A DNA stretch of 64,000 nt, from assembly GCF_030211955.1 (NCBI RefSeq), contig NZ_JASODI010000014.1:1-64000 (forward strand), read 5' to 3'. Under the pieces are notes generated by a model. The model searched no databases, was not told where the DNA came from, and saw nothing but the letters and a program-made list of their open reading frames with translations. Below, piece by piece: positions 24,002-35,533 of this stretch. Positions within the stretch are counted from its first letter, which is position 1; each line of letters begins with the position of its first letter. A program made the translations under genes and the position numbers. This stretch comes from Corynebacterium frankenforstense. GTDB taxonomy: Bacteria > Actinomycetota > Actinomycetes > Mycobacteriales > Mycobacteriaceae.

Positions 24002-24679
24002 CTACCGCGCGCGCAGCGCCACCACCGCGCCCGTGTCGTTGCGGCAGTCCATCGCGCCGTTACCGGCCGGCGTGCACTGCATGGTGTAGGTCTCGCCGGT
24101 CACGGGGCTGACGGCCTCGAACTGGGCGGTGTCGCCGTTGCCGGCGCGCAACGCGACGTTCTGGGCGAACGGGCAACTGGTCGCCTCTGAGGCGGCGTAG
24201 ACGGACCAGCGCCCGCTGGCACCGCAGGAGCGCGCACCCTCGGGCGCCGGCTCGGCGCTGGTGGTCGTCGAGGTCGTCGGCTCGGAGCTCGATGTCGTCG
24301 TGCTCGTCGTGCTGCTCGAGCTGGTCGTCGTCGAGGACCGCGTGGTCGAGCTCGGCGTCTTCGACGTCGTGGTCGTCGACCGGCTGGTGGTGGTCAGCGA
24401 CTGGCTCGTGGAGGTCTGCGGGGCCGCGGCGCGGTCCTCGTGGGAGCGGTTCGGACCGATGAAGACGACGTAGAGGAAGGCCCCGAGGATCATCACGCAG
24501 ACCAGCAGGGCGGCGAAGATCGCGACGGCGGCCCACGGGTGGCGCTCGTCCGCGCGCGGCACGCGGTAGGAGTCGCGCGTGCCGGAGTAATAGCGCGGCC
24601 CGCCGCGTCGGGGCGAGGCCTCGCGGCCGTCGTCGTCGACGCGCGACAGGTCGGCGATGTCGTCGTCGCGGGGGTCCAT
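24002..24679 (-). CDS. membrane-anchored Ser/Thr-rich protein
   Basis: A 225-residue protein of unknown function. An N-terminal cytoplasmic part (MDPRDDDIADLSRVDDDGRE) is followed by one membrane helix (WAAVAIFAALLVCVMILGA, about 50-70), an external linker of about 60 residues almost wholly Ser and Thr (TTTSRSTTTTSK, SSSSTTSTTTSSS), and a C-terminal domain with four Cys (RSCGASG, TSCPFAQN, MQCTPAG, MDCRND), probably two disulfides. The linker is a likely target for protein O-mannosylation. ATG 24679 is preferred since the longer reading lacks a ribosome site. It is divergent from the DUF2339 gene. Confidence 0.82.
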   Translation of the reverse strand: MDPRDDDIADLSRVDDDGREASPRRGGPRYYSGTRDSYRVPRADERHPWAAVAIFAALLVCVMILGAFLYVVFIGPNRSHEDRAAAPQTSTSQSLTTTSRSTTTTSKTPSSTTRSSTTTSSSSTTSTTTSSSEPTTSTTTSAEPAPEGARSCGASGRWSVYAASEATSCPFAQNVALRAGNGDTAQFEAVSPVTGETYTMQCTPAGNGAMDCRNDTGAVVALRAR

Positions 24680-24825
24680 GGTCCGCGTGATCCTCCGATC
24701 TCTCGGACGTGGCGGTCGTCGACCGCCAGGTGAAATCGGCACCATCTTAACCGCACCACCCCCGTCGCCCTGATTCCCCGTCCGCCGGGACGCCGGGGTC
24801 GGGGCCGGCAACTAAACTTTGGCCC

Positions 24826-27183
24826 ATGACACCACCGCCGAAGACCAGCGACGCCGCCGGTGCCGGGGAGCCGCCACGCCCCGAGCTCACCGACCTGGTG
24901 CGGCGCCTGGCGGAGCTCAACGCAGAGACCGCCCGCCTCAGCAACGACCTGCTGGACTACCTGAGCTCCGTGGACGAGGACGCGCGCCCCGCCCGTCCCG
25001 CCGTCTCCGGGGAGCCCGAGGCCACGGAGTCGGGTGTCGGACCGGAGCCGCAGCCGCACCCGGATGTCGCGGCCGGGGCGGTCGCGCCTGCGCCGCGCCC
25101 CCGTCCGGGCGCACCCGTCGCTCCCCGCCCGGCCCCGCGTCCTCGCGGGGCCGGTGCCCCGGTGCCATCCGGTGCCGCGGTTCCGCGTCCCGATGCGCAC
25201 CAGGGGCCGCCCGCACCGCCCGGCCCTCCCGCACCACCCGGACCTCCGGGGCCGACCGGTCCCCCGCCGCGCGGGCCCAAGCCCCCTCGCCCGCCGCTCG
25301 ACGCCAGGACGATCCGCGCCTCGGCTCCTGCGGGGCAGCGCCCGTGGGCGGCCTCCCGGCCCGCCGGTCCGCCGAAGCCGCCGCTGACGACCGAGCAGAT
25401 CGTCATGCGTGTCGCCGCGGTCACCGGCGGCCTGATCGTCATCGCGGGTCTGGTGTTGCTGCTCGCGCTCGCCATCCAGCGCGGCTGGCTCGGCCCGCTG
25501 GGACGCGTCATCCTCGCCTACTTCGCCGCCCTGGCACTGCTGCCCGCGGCCGTCGCCGTCGACCGGCGCAACCGGGACGGTGAGAAGGACACGGCCGTCG
25601 CCGCGCTGTCGATCACTTCTTACGGGGGCGTGCAGGTCACCACGATCGGAGTGCTGACCTGGCTCGACTGGTGGCCGGACGCCGTGGGTGGCCTGGTCGC
25701 GGTGGTCACCTTCACCGCCTACCTCGTCATCGCCGTGCGGCTGCGGTGGCCCCGCCTGCTCGTCGCGATGGCCGTCATCGCTCCCCCGCTCGCCTGGATC
25801 CTCGGCAGCACCGCCAACTTCCTCCTGCCGCTGCTGTGGCTCCAGGGCGCCGCGCTTTTCCTCGTCTCCGTGTTCATCCCGCGCTTCGACCGCCCGCTGC
25901 ACGCGGCCGCCGCGGCCTCGACCGTGCTCTGCCTGGTGCCCTTCCGGGCCGTGACCGCCAACGCCCTCTACCCCCTCTGGGTCCCGGTGGTCGTCATCCT
26001 CGGCCTCGGCCTGGCGTTCCTGACGCTGCGTCGTCGGCCCGCCAATGGCGCGGGTCCGGGCGGCGGGGTGTCCGTCTGGTCGTTCTCGGCGCCCCTGGCC
26101 CTGCTGGGGATGGGGCTCATGCCACCGGGCTCCACGGTCCCGTCCGCGCTGGTGGTGCTCACCGTTCTGGTCCCGCTCACGCTGTTCGGGGTCCACCTGT
26201 TAGCCCGCCCGGCGCTGCCGGAGCGCCACGCCTTCCTGCTCGGCGTGATCACCCTGGTGCTGATCCCCCTGAGCGCGGCCGTGGCCGCGCACAACATCGC
26301 GGACCTCGGCTTCTCGCCGCTGGACCGGCCGCTGGCCGACGGCCTGCGCGACCTCGCCGTCCACCTGGTCGTCGCCGTGTGCGTGGTGTTGGCCGCGCGG
26401 ACCTTCCAGATCTACCCGCCGGCCCCGACACCGGGGCCGGACCTCGACCCGGAGAACCGCCACACCACCGGATCCGTCCCGTGGTGGGTCTGGCTGGCGC
26501 TGGTCTCCGTGCTGGCCGCCGTCCCGACGGCGGACGCCCTCGATCCTCTGCGCCCGGACCGGCTCGGCGACGCCTACCATGTCCTCACCGTGCTCGGCCT
26601 CATCGCGGTGACCGTCGCCGTCCTCACCCAGGCGCGCCGACTGACCGGCCTGCCGGTCGCGATCCGCTGGGTCGCCGCGCTCATCGTGCTGGGCCTGAGC
26701 ATGACCGTGACCGTGACGCTGATCTGCGCCGCGGTCTTCGCCCTCGCCCCCGCCGCGGTCTCGACGGCGTTCCTCGTCGCCCACGGCCTCGTCTCCGTGA
26801 CCTGGATGGCCCTGGGCGCCTGGATCCTGATCGTCGGCCCGCGGATGAGCGACAACGTCTCGCTGACCGTCGGCGGGGTCATCGCCGGCGCCGCGGTGGT
26901 CAAGCTGATCATCTACGACCTCTCCGCGATCAGCGGCCTGCCGCGCGCCCTCGCCTTCATCGCCTGCGGCCTCATTCTCCTCGGCGTGGTGGCCCTGCGC
27001 CGCAGCTACGCCGATCACCGCAACGCCGGACGGCCCGCGGAGGCTCAGGACCCCGCGGACCGAGAGATCCCGGACCACCCCACCAAGGGGTGGGGCGCAC
27101 CCGCGGCGACCGACGCGACGTCGTCAATCGAGGCCGGCGAGGCGGCGCCGGAGTCCGGGTGGGGCACTCCCCCGCGCGACTGA
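24826..27183 (+). CDS. DUF2339 family polytopic membrane protein
   Basis: A 785-residue protein. Residues 1-45 include a helical segment (ELTDLVRRLAELNAETARL), residues about 60-180 are Pro/Ala/Gly-rich and disordered, and from about 190 to 740 there are some twenty hydrophobic helices, the DUF2339 plan. The tail is hydrophilic and contains AATDATSS, encoded by a dispersed-repeat copy. A TAAACT -10 box (24813-24818) stands 7 bases before the ATG, so it is probably leaderless. Function unknown; an envelope role is a guess. Convergent with uvrA. Confidence 0.85.
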   Translation: MTPPPKTSDAAGAGEPPRPELTDLVRRLAELNAETARLSNDLLDYLSSVDEDARPARPAVSGEPEATESGVGPEPQPHPDVAAGAVAPAPRPRPGAPVAPRPAPRPRGAGAPVPSGAAVPRPDAHQGPPAPPGPPAPPGPPGPTGPPPRGPKPPRPPLDARTIRASAPAGQRPWAASRPAGPPKPPLTTEQIVMRVAAVTGGLIVIAGLVLLLALAIQRGWLGPLGRVILAYFAALALLPAAVAVDRRNRDGEKDTAVAALSITSYGGVQVTTIGVLTWLDWWPDAVGGLVAVVTFTAYLVIAVRLRWPRLLVAMAVIAPPLAWILGSTANFLLPLLWLQGAALFLVSVFIPRFDRPLHAAAAASTVLCLVPFRAVTANALYPLWVPVVVILGLGLAFLTLRRRPANGAGPGGGVSVWSFSAPLALLGMGLMPPGSTVPSALVVLTVLVPLTLFGVHLLARPALPERHAFLLGVITLVLIPLSAAVAAHNIADLGFSPLDRPLADGLRDLAVHLVVAVCVVLAARTFQIYPPAPTPGPDLDPENRHTTGSVPWWVWLALVSVLAAVPTADALDPLRPDRLGDAYHVLTVLGLIAVTVAVLTQARRLTGLPVAIRWVAALIVLGLSMTVTVTLICAAVFALAPAAVSTAFLVAHGLVSVTWMALGAWILIVGPRMSDNVSLTVGGVIAGAAVVKLIIYDLSAISGLPRALAFIACGLILLGVVALRRSYADHRNAGRPAEAQDPADREIPDHPTKGWGAPAATDATSSIEAGEAAPESGWGTPPRD
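27112..27128 (-). repeat. dispersed repeat copy inside a coding region
   Basis: On the minus strand ATTGACGACGTCGCGTC, continuing GGTCGCCGCG, and then a hairpin region (CCCCACC with GGTGGGG, about 27095-27078). It lies in the C-terminal tail of the DUF2339 gene and is read there, on the opposite strand, as AATDATSS. It matches the recG copy over 26 bases with one mismatch. Confidence 0.6.
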
Positions 27184-27198
27184 CTCCGCCCGGCCGGG

Positions 27199-30069
<2,871 letters not shown>

Positions 30070-30133
30070 CGTTCCTGAGAAGATTGTCGGGTCCGTCGGT
30101 TCTCGAACATAGCATCGAGCCAGCTCACGCCGC

Positions 30134-30150
30134 CAACGCGCGTCGTTAAG
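30134..30150 (-). repeat. weak dispersed repeat head
   Basis: Minus-strand CTTAACGACGCGCGTTG, overlapping the probable -10 region of the metallo-hydrolase gene. Lacks part of the core, so membership is doubtful. Confidence 0.25.
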
Positions 30151-30158
30151 CTGGGGGC

Positions 30159-30830
30159 ATGACCGAGCCGAACGAGAACGACCAGACGAAGTCGAACGAA
30201 GCGAAGACTACCGACCGGACCGACCGGACCGCCACGCCGCTACAGCTGGCGGAGGTGTCCGTCTCCGCGATGGACAACAACTGCTACCTCCTTTACGCCG
30301 ACGGCGAGGGCCTGCTCGTCGACGCCGCCGACGACGCCCCGCGGCTGCTGCGCCTGGCCGCCGACAACGACGTGACCATCACCAAGGTGCTGACCACCCA
30401 CCGCCACGCCGATCACACCCGCGCGCTGGCGGAGGTCCTCGACGCCACCGGGGCCACCCACTACGCGCCCTTCCTCGACGCCCCGGCGCTGCCCGCGCCC
30501 GTCGACGTCGAGCTCAACCACGGCGACCACATCGACTTCGCCGGCCACGAGCTGCCGGTCGCCATCCTGCGCGGGCACACCCCGGGCGGGGCCGCACTGA
30601 CCGCCGAGATCGACGGGCGCACCTGCCTGTTCGTCGGCGACTCGCTCTTCCCCGGCGGGCTGGGCAAGACCTCCGCGGAGGCCGACTTCCTGCGCCTCTA
30701 CAACGACGTCACCTCGCGCATCTTCGACGTCTACGACGACGACACCGTGGTCTACCCCGGTCACGGCGCGGCGACCACGCTCGGGGCGGAGCGCCCGCAT
30801 CTCGAGACGTGGTACCGCCGTCGCTGGTGA
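30159..30830 (+). CDS. metallo-beta-lactamase-fold hydrolase (glyoxalase II-like)
   Basis: A 223-residue MBL-fold enzyme. After a hydrophilic Thr/Asp-rich extension (residues 1-30) come the metal-binding THRHADH (about 88-94), GHTPGG (about 139), [10 protein letters not shown] (Asp ligand, about 160) and PGHG (about 204). This set fits hydroxyacylglutathione-hydrolase-like proteins; corynebacteria lack glutathione, so the thiol-ester substrate is uncertain (a mycothiol or persulfide substrate is possible). A TAAGCT box stands 6 bases before the ATG, suggesting a leaderless mRNA. Divergent from uvrA. Confidence 0.88.
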   Translation: MTEPNENDQTKSNEAKTTDRTDRTATPLQLAEVSVSAMDNNCYLLYADGEGLLVDAADDAPRLLRLAADNDVTITKVLTTHRHADHTRALAEVLDATGATHYAPFLDAPALPAPVDVELNHGDHIDFAGHELPVAILRGHTPGGAALTAEIDGRTCLFVGDSLFPGGLGKTSAEADFLRLYNDVTSRIFDVYDDDTVVYPGHGAATTLGAERPHLETWYRRRW

Positions 30831-30892
30831 CGCGGAACAAGTACAGTGAGACGGGTAGCGAACATCTACCTGTGAACCGAGGAGTGGTACAC

Positions 30893-31789
30893 ATGATCCG
30901 CAAGCTGGCCCGCCCCATGCTGGCGTCGGTCTACGTCATCGACGGCGTCGACACGCTCGTGAACACCGAGGCCCACATCGACAGCGCGGAGTCCGTGATC
31001 AACCGGACCCGCTCCCTGCTGCCGCGCAAGTACGCCCGCAAGGTCCCCGAGGACCCGGAGCTGGTGGCCCGCGCCCTCGGTGGCGTCAAGGTCGGCGCCG
31101 GTTCCCTGCTGGCCCTGGGCAAGCTGCCGCGCACGGCCGCCACCGCCCTGGCGCTGACCGCGGTGCCCACCCTGGTCGGCCGTTACGCCTTCTGGGAGAC
31201 CCAGGACGAGAGCGAGAAGGCGGACCGTCGCTCCGGCTTCATCACCCACCTGGCCCTGCTCGGCGGCCTGGCGATCACCTCGGTCGACACCGAGGGCAAG
31301 CCGGGTGTCGCCTGGCGCGCCAACGACGCCGCCCGCCGTGGCAAGAAGAAGGTCCAGGCCGCGCTGCCGACCCAGTCCGAGACCGAGGAGTTCTCCGAGA
31401 AGGCGAACAACTGGATCCAGGACAAGGCCACCACCGTCCAGGACTACGTCGAGGACAACAAGGACGACTGGATCGACGCCGCCCGCGAGGGTGTCCAGAA
31501 GGTCGGCGAGACCGCCTCCGACCTGGCCGAGAAGGCCCAGGACTTCTTCGAGGACAACAAGGACCAGTGGCTGGCCGACGCCAAGGACAACGCCGAGACC
31601 GCCAAGAAGGGCGTGGTCAAGGCCGCCGCCAAGGCGCAGGACCGCTTCCAGGACGCCGCCGAGAAGGCGGAGAAGAAGGCCGACAAGAAGGCCAACTCCC
31701 GTGGCGCCAAGAAGGCCCGCAAGCGCGCCGACAAGCTGCGCAAGCGCGCCGACAAGGCGATCTCCAAGGCGCAGAAGAAGCTCGGCTAG
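30893..31789 (+). CDS. DoxX-like membrane protein with basic coiled C-terminal tail
   Basis: A 298-residue protein. Residues about 1-145 fit a DoxX-type membrane domain (LARPMLASVYVIDGVDTLVNTEAHIDSA in two parts, GGVKVGAGSLLALGKLPR, HLALLGGLAIT). Residues about 165-255 are amphipathic with repeats of the form EDNKDxW(I/L)xDA, and the last 60 residues are Lys/Ala/Arg-rich (KKADKKANSRGAKKARKRAD), like a histone H1 tail. GAGGAG lies 9 bases before ATG 30893, and TACAGT (30842-30847) is a possible -10 box. The tail may bind nucleic acid or acidic envelope polymers; unproven. Confidence 0.8.
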   Translation: MIRKLARPMLASVYVIDGVDTLVNTEAHIDSAESVINRTRSLLPRKYARKVPEDPELVARALGGVKVGAGSLLALGKLPRTAATALALTAVPTLVGRYAFWETQDESEKADRRSGFITHLALLGGLAITSVDTEGKPGVAWRANDAARRGKKKVQAALPTQSETEEFSEKANNWIQDKATTVQDYVEDNKDDWIDAAREGVQKVGETASDLAEKAQDFFEDNKDQWLADAKDNAETAKKGVVKAAAKAQDRFQDAAEKAEKKADKKANSRGAKKARKRADKLRKRADKAISKAQKKLG

Positions 31790-31805
31790 TTCTCCGGCGC
31801 ATTTT

Positions 31806-31884
31806 ATTGCCGACGTCGCGTCGGCCCCGCCCCCGCACCACCGGTGCGGGGGCGCGCGCATGTCCGGGTGCCTGCGGCACCCGG
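31806..31884 (+). repeat. dispersed repeat copy with two hairpins
   Basis: Head ATTGCCGACGTCGCGTCGG (31806-31824), then a 12-bp hairpin (CGCCCCCGCACC, loop ACC, 31828-31854) and a 9-bp hairpin with TGC loop (CCGGGTGCC/GGCACCCGG, 31864-31884). The first hairpin may also act as terminator of the DoxX-like gene, though no T-tract follows. Confidence 0.5.
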
Positions 31885-32032
31885 AGGCTGGGCCGCCGCG
31901 TCGCCGGGGGGCCGACGCCGTGTGCCGATGCCTCGCCGTGGGCCGGTGCCACCCGCGGCGGGAAACGGGTATCCTGGTCGCTCTGTTCGTGACATGCGCA
32001 CATCCGACGAGACCGGGAGGAAGGAAACAAGC

Positions 32033-34280
32033 GTGACCAGCCGGGACAGCGAGAAAGACACCGACTACGCCGCGGAGGTCGCGGCGGAGCAGGCTTACGC
32101 CGACGGCCTGTTCGCCCGGTTGGACGACGAGATCGCGCAGGCACGCGCCCGCCTCGACGAGGTGCAGGCCAACGTCGACCCCGCCAACCCCAAGGCCGAG
32201 GCCCTGGTCCAGCGCGAGACCGAGTACCACGGGCTCAACGAGCGCCTCGACCGCCTGGCGCTGGCCCAGCTGGGCCTTGTCTTCGGCCGCATCGACGTCG
32301 AGGACCCCACCGGCGACGGCGACAACCCCGTCCCCGGCGCGGACGGTCTGGACCGCCGCTACATCGGGCGCATGGGCCTCGACGCGCGCGAGGACAACTA
32401 CCGCACGCTGCTGCTGGACTGGCGCGCGCCGGCCGCCCGGCCCTTCTACCTGGCCACCACCGCGCACCCGGAGGGGGTGCGCACCCGCCGGCACATCCGC
32501 ATGCGCGGCCGCGAGGTCACCGGCGTCGACGACGAGCGCCTCTCCGGAGAGGCCGCCGCGGAGCTGCCGGCCGAGCAGGCGGCGAGCCTGCGCGCCGGTG
32601 TCGGCGGCGAGGCCGCGCTCTACGAGGCGATGCAGGCCGCGCGCACCGGGCGGATGTCCTCGATCGTGGAGACGATCCAGCGCGAGCAGGACCAGATCAT
32701 CCGCGACCCCACCCGCGGCGTGCTCGTCGTCGAGGGCGGGCCGGGCACCGGCAAGACGGCCGTGGCCCTGCACCGCGTGGCCTACCTGCTCTACACGTGG
32801 CGCGAACAGCTGTCGCGCTCCGGCGTGCTCATCGTCGGGCCCAACCGCGTCTTCCTCGACTACATCTCGCACGTCCTGCCGGAGCTCGGCGAGACGGGCG
32901 TGGTGCTCTCCACCCTCGGCGAGCTCTACCCCGGGGGTGAGCCCGGTGGCCGAGGAGCCGATGCTCGGCCGGGAGATCAAGGGCTCCGAGGAGATGGTCA
33001 CCGTCCTGCGCGAGGCCGTGCGCGACCTGCAGGTGGTGCCCGACGACCCCCGCGAGCTGCGGGTCGGCTCGCTGACGCTGACCGTCGAGCCGGCGATGGT
33101 CAAGACCGCGCGCACCCGGGCGCGGCGCTCGCGGCGCCCCCACAACGAGGCCCGCGGCGCCTTCGCCGAGTCGCTGATCGACCAGCTGGCCGCGCAGATG
33201 GCGCAGCTGATCGGTGCGGACCCGCTCGGCGGCGAGAACCTGCTCGGCGCGGCGGACGTCGACCAGCTCCACGACGACCTCGCCGAGGAGCCGGTCGTGC
33301 GCGACCTGGTCGAGGAGCTGTGGCCGAGGCTGACCCCGACCGGGGTGCTGGCGGGCCTGCTCTCCTCGCGGGCGGCCGTGGACTCGGCGGCGCGCGCCTA
33401 CGACGAGGAGACCCGCGAGGCGCTGCTGCGCGAGGACGGCGAGGCCTGGACGGCCTCGGACGCCGCCCTGCTCGACGAGCTCGCCGAGCTGCTGGGCGAG
33501 GCCGGCGAGCGCGACGACGACCCGGAGGAGAAGGCCGAGCGGCGCCGCCTGGAGGCCGCGCAGGCCGCCCTGGACGTCCTCGAGGGCTCGGCCGTCACGG
33601 ACAACGACGACGACCAGTTCGACGCGGAGTACCTGGGCGCCTACGACGTCCTCGACGCCGAGGCCCTGGCCGCGCGCCAGGAGGAGCGAGACACCCGCAC
33701 CACCGCCGAGCGCGCCGCCGCCGACCGCGGCTGGGCCTACGGCCACGTCGTCGTCGACGAGGCCCAGGAGCTGACCCCGATGGAGTGGCGCGCGGTCTTC
33801 CGTCGCTGCCCGGCCCGGTGGATGACGCTGGTCGGCGACATCGCGCAGAACGGCTCGCCGGCCGGCGTGGACAGCTGGGCGGACACGCTCGAGCCCTTCG
33901 TCGGCTCCCGGTTCCGCCGGCACTCGCTCAGCGTCAACTACCGCACCCCGAGCGAGGTCATGGAGGTCGCCGACGAGCTGCTCTCCCGCATCGACCCCGA
34001 GGAGCGGCCGGCCGAGGCCATCCGCTCCACGGGCATCCCGGTGCGTCGGCTCCCGGCGGGCACGGACCCCGAGGAGGTCGCCGACGGGCTGCGACGTGCG
34101 GAGCCGGAGCGCTCGGTGGCGGTGGTGCGCCCCGGAGCGGTGGGGGATCTCAAGGGCCTCGAGTTCGACCACGTCATCGTCGTCGACCCGGACGGCGTCG
34201 AGGAGGCCTCGCCCCTGGGCCTGCAGGACCTCTACGTGGCCGTCACCCGGGCGACGCGGTCGCTGACGCTGATCGGGTGA
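32033..34280 (+). pseudogene. HelD-type UvrD-like helicase, one-base frameshift
   Basis: About 749 residues once corrected. Part 1 (32033 to about 32930) has the Walker A GGPGTGKTAVALHRVAYL and ends LSTLGELYPG. Part 2, in the next frame (VSPVAEEPMLGREIKG onward), carries motif II HVVVDEAQELTPMEW, SVNYRTPSEVMEVADEL and the C-terminal VAVTRATRSLTLIG. An extra G in the run at 32933-32937 joins them; with four G the protein is continuous. HelD proteins release stalled RNA polymerase from DNA. GTG 32033 has GGGAGGAAGG upstream; ATG 31994 is an in-frame alternative. Sequencing error is as likely as true inactivation. Confidence 0.85.
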
Positions 34281-34307
34281 CCCGGAAACCCGCCGAGAGC
34301 ATGACGA

Positions 34308-34335
34308 AAGGCCGCGCGGTGATCCGCGCGGCCTT
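34308..34335 (+). terminator. helicase gene terminator (bidirectional)
   Basis: AAGGCCGCGCGG, loop TGAT, CCGCGCGGCCTT (12 pairs) starting 27 bases after the helicase stop, followed by CTCTTTG. The minus strand also has a short T stretch, so it could serve the convergent uspA gene. Confidence 0.75.
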
Positions 34336-34425
34336 CTCTTTGATTCCCCCTCTCCCCCGGCCCGCCCGCCTCCCGCCCTCGGGACGGCGGAACGGGCGGA
34401 GCGGCGGAGATGTGGCCGGGGAGCC

Positions 34426-34869
34426 CTAGTCGACGGTGTGGACGATCATCACGTCGCAGTCGGACTGGCGGGCGACGTCGGCCGGCACGGAGCCGAGCAG
34501 GCGGCCGGTCAGGGAGTTGATGCCGCGGTTGCCCACCACGAGCAGGTCGGCGCCGAGGTCGGTGACGATCTGCATCAGGGCGGAGACCGGGGCGCCGGGG
34601 CGGACCTCGGTCTCGATCTTGTCCACGCCGAACTTGCGGGCGTGCTCGGCGGCGGTCTCGAGGTTCTTCTGGGCCGGGTCGTCGCCGAGGATGGTGACGG
34701 ACTCCTGGCGCAGGGTCTTCGACGCCTCTTCCTTGTTCTCGTAGTACGCGCACCCGATGACGAGGGTGGCGTCGAAAGCGGCCGCGATACGGGCGGCGCG
34801 CTCGACCGCGAGCATCGAGGAGTTGGAGCCGTCGGTGCCGACGACGATCTTCTCGTACGTGTCGCTCAT
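34426..34869 (-). CDS. universal stress protein (UspA family), copy A
   Basis: A 147-residue single-domain Usp. It starts with KIVVGTDGSNSS and has the ATP-binding motif GNRGINSLTGRLLGSVPADV (G-2x-G-9x-G-S, about 115-134), ending CDVMIVHTV. Such proteins bind nucleotides and are induced under stress or growth arrest. ATG 34869, after AGGAAGGTCACATG-type context. Adjacent to a second Usp copy upstream on the same strand (63-base gap). Confidence 0.92.
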   Translation of the reverse strand: MSDTYEKIVVGTDGSNSSMLAVERAARIAAAFDATLVIGCAYYENKEEASKTLRQESVTILGDDPAQKNLETAAEHARKFGVDKIETEVRPGAPVSALMQIVTDLGADLLVVGNRGINSLTGRLLGSVPADVARQSDCDVMIVHTVD

Positions 34870-34932
34870 GTGACCTTCCTTAGACTGCTGTCAACTGGGC
34901 AAATTCTAGCACCGGGAGGTCCCGGTGCACCG

Positions 34933-35382
34933 TCACTTGACGGCGTCGGTGTTGACCACCATGACGTCGACCGGCGAGTGCCGGAGGACCTCCATGGCCA
35001 CGGAGCCGAAGAGGCGCCCGGCCAGGGAGTGCACGCCCTGGCTGCCGATGACGATCAGCTCGATGTTCTTCTCGTCGACGGCGTCGATGAGCGCGTTGGC
35101 GGCGGGGTTGCGCACCGTGTACGTCTCGACGTCGGTCGCGCCCTCCTCCTCGGCGATGGCGCGCGCGGCCTCGGCGTACTCCTCGGCGTTGCGCTGACCC
35201 ATCACCGGCACGGAGGTGTCGGCGGTCGGAGGGTCGAGCAGGGCCCGGTTCTGGCCGTGCCAGGCACTGATGATGGTGAGCTTGGCGCCGGCGTCACGGG
35301 CGATACCGGCGGCGCGGCGGACCGCGACCTCGGCGGTGTCGGTCCCGTCCGTGCCGACGGCGATCGAAGAGTAGGAGGTCAT
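34933..35382 (-). CDS. universal stress protein (UspA family), copy B
   Basis: A 149-residue Usp, SIAVGTDGTDTAEVAVRRAA at the N-terminus and GSQGVHSLAGRLFGSVAMEV (ATP motif, about 117-136) before DVMVVNTD. ATG 35382 chosen over the longer upstream reading because CGAAAGGACCTGATAGCCCC immediately precedes it. Roughly one third identical by eye to copy A, so an old duplication. Confidence 0.92.
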   Translation of the reverse strand: MTSYSSIAVGTDGTDTAEVAVRRAAGIARDAGAKLTIISAWHGQNRALLDPPTADTSVPVMGQRNAEEYAEAARAIAEEEGATDVETYTVRNPAANALIDAVDEKNIELIVIGSQGVHSLAGRLFGSVAMEVLRHSPVDVMVVNTDAVK

Positions 35383-35533
35383 GGGGCTATCAGGTCCTTT
35401 CGTCTTTGCTGGCCCCCTAAGGGTACCCCGCCAGGGAGTGTCGTGGGGCTCACCCCACACCGGGTCGTGGGTCCTCGCCCACTTCCGGGTGAGCCCGTGG
35501 ACGCCCCCGGCCCCGGACGCACGCCCACCCGGC

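Noticed and set aside
24261..24473. A Val/Leu-rich plus-strand frame that looks like a membrane protein
   Set aside because: It is the reverse reading of the Ser/Thr-codon linker; such complements give Val/Asp/Glu-rich strings by codon symmetry.
34426..35382. The two adjacent universal stress genes as a recent duplication
   Set aside because: By eye they share only the family motifs and roughly a third of positions, so the duplication, if local, is old.
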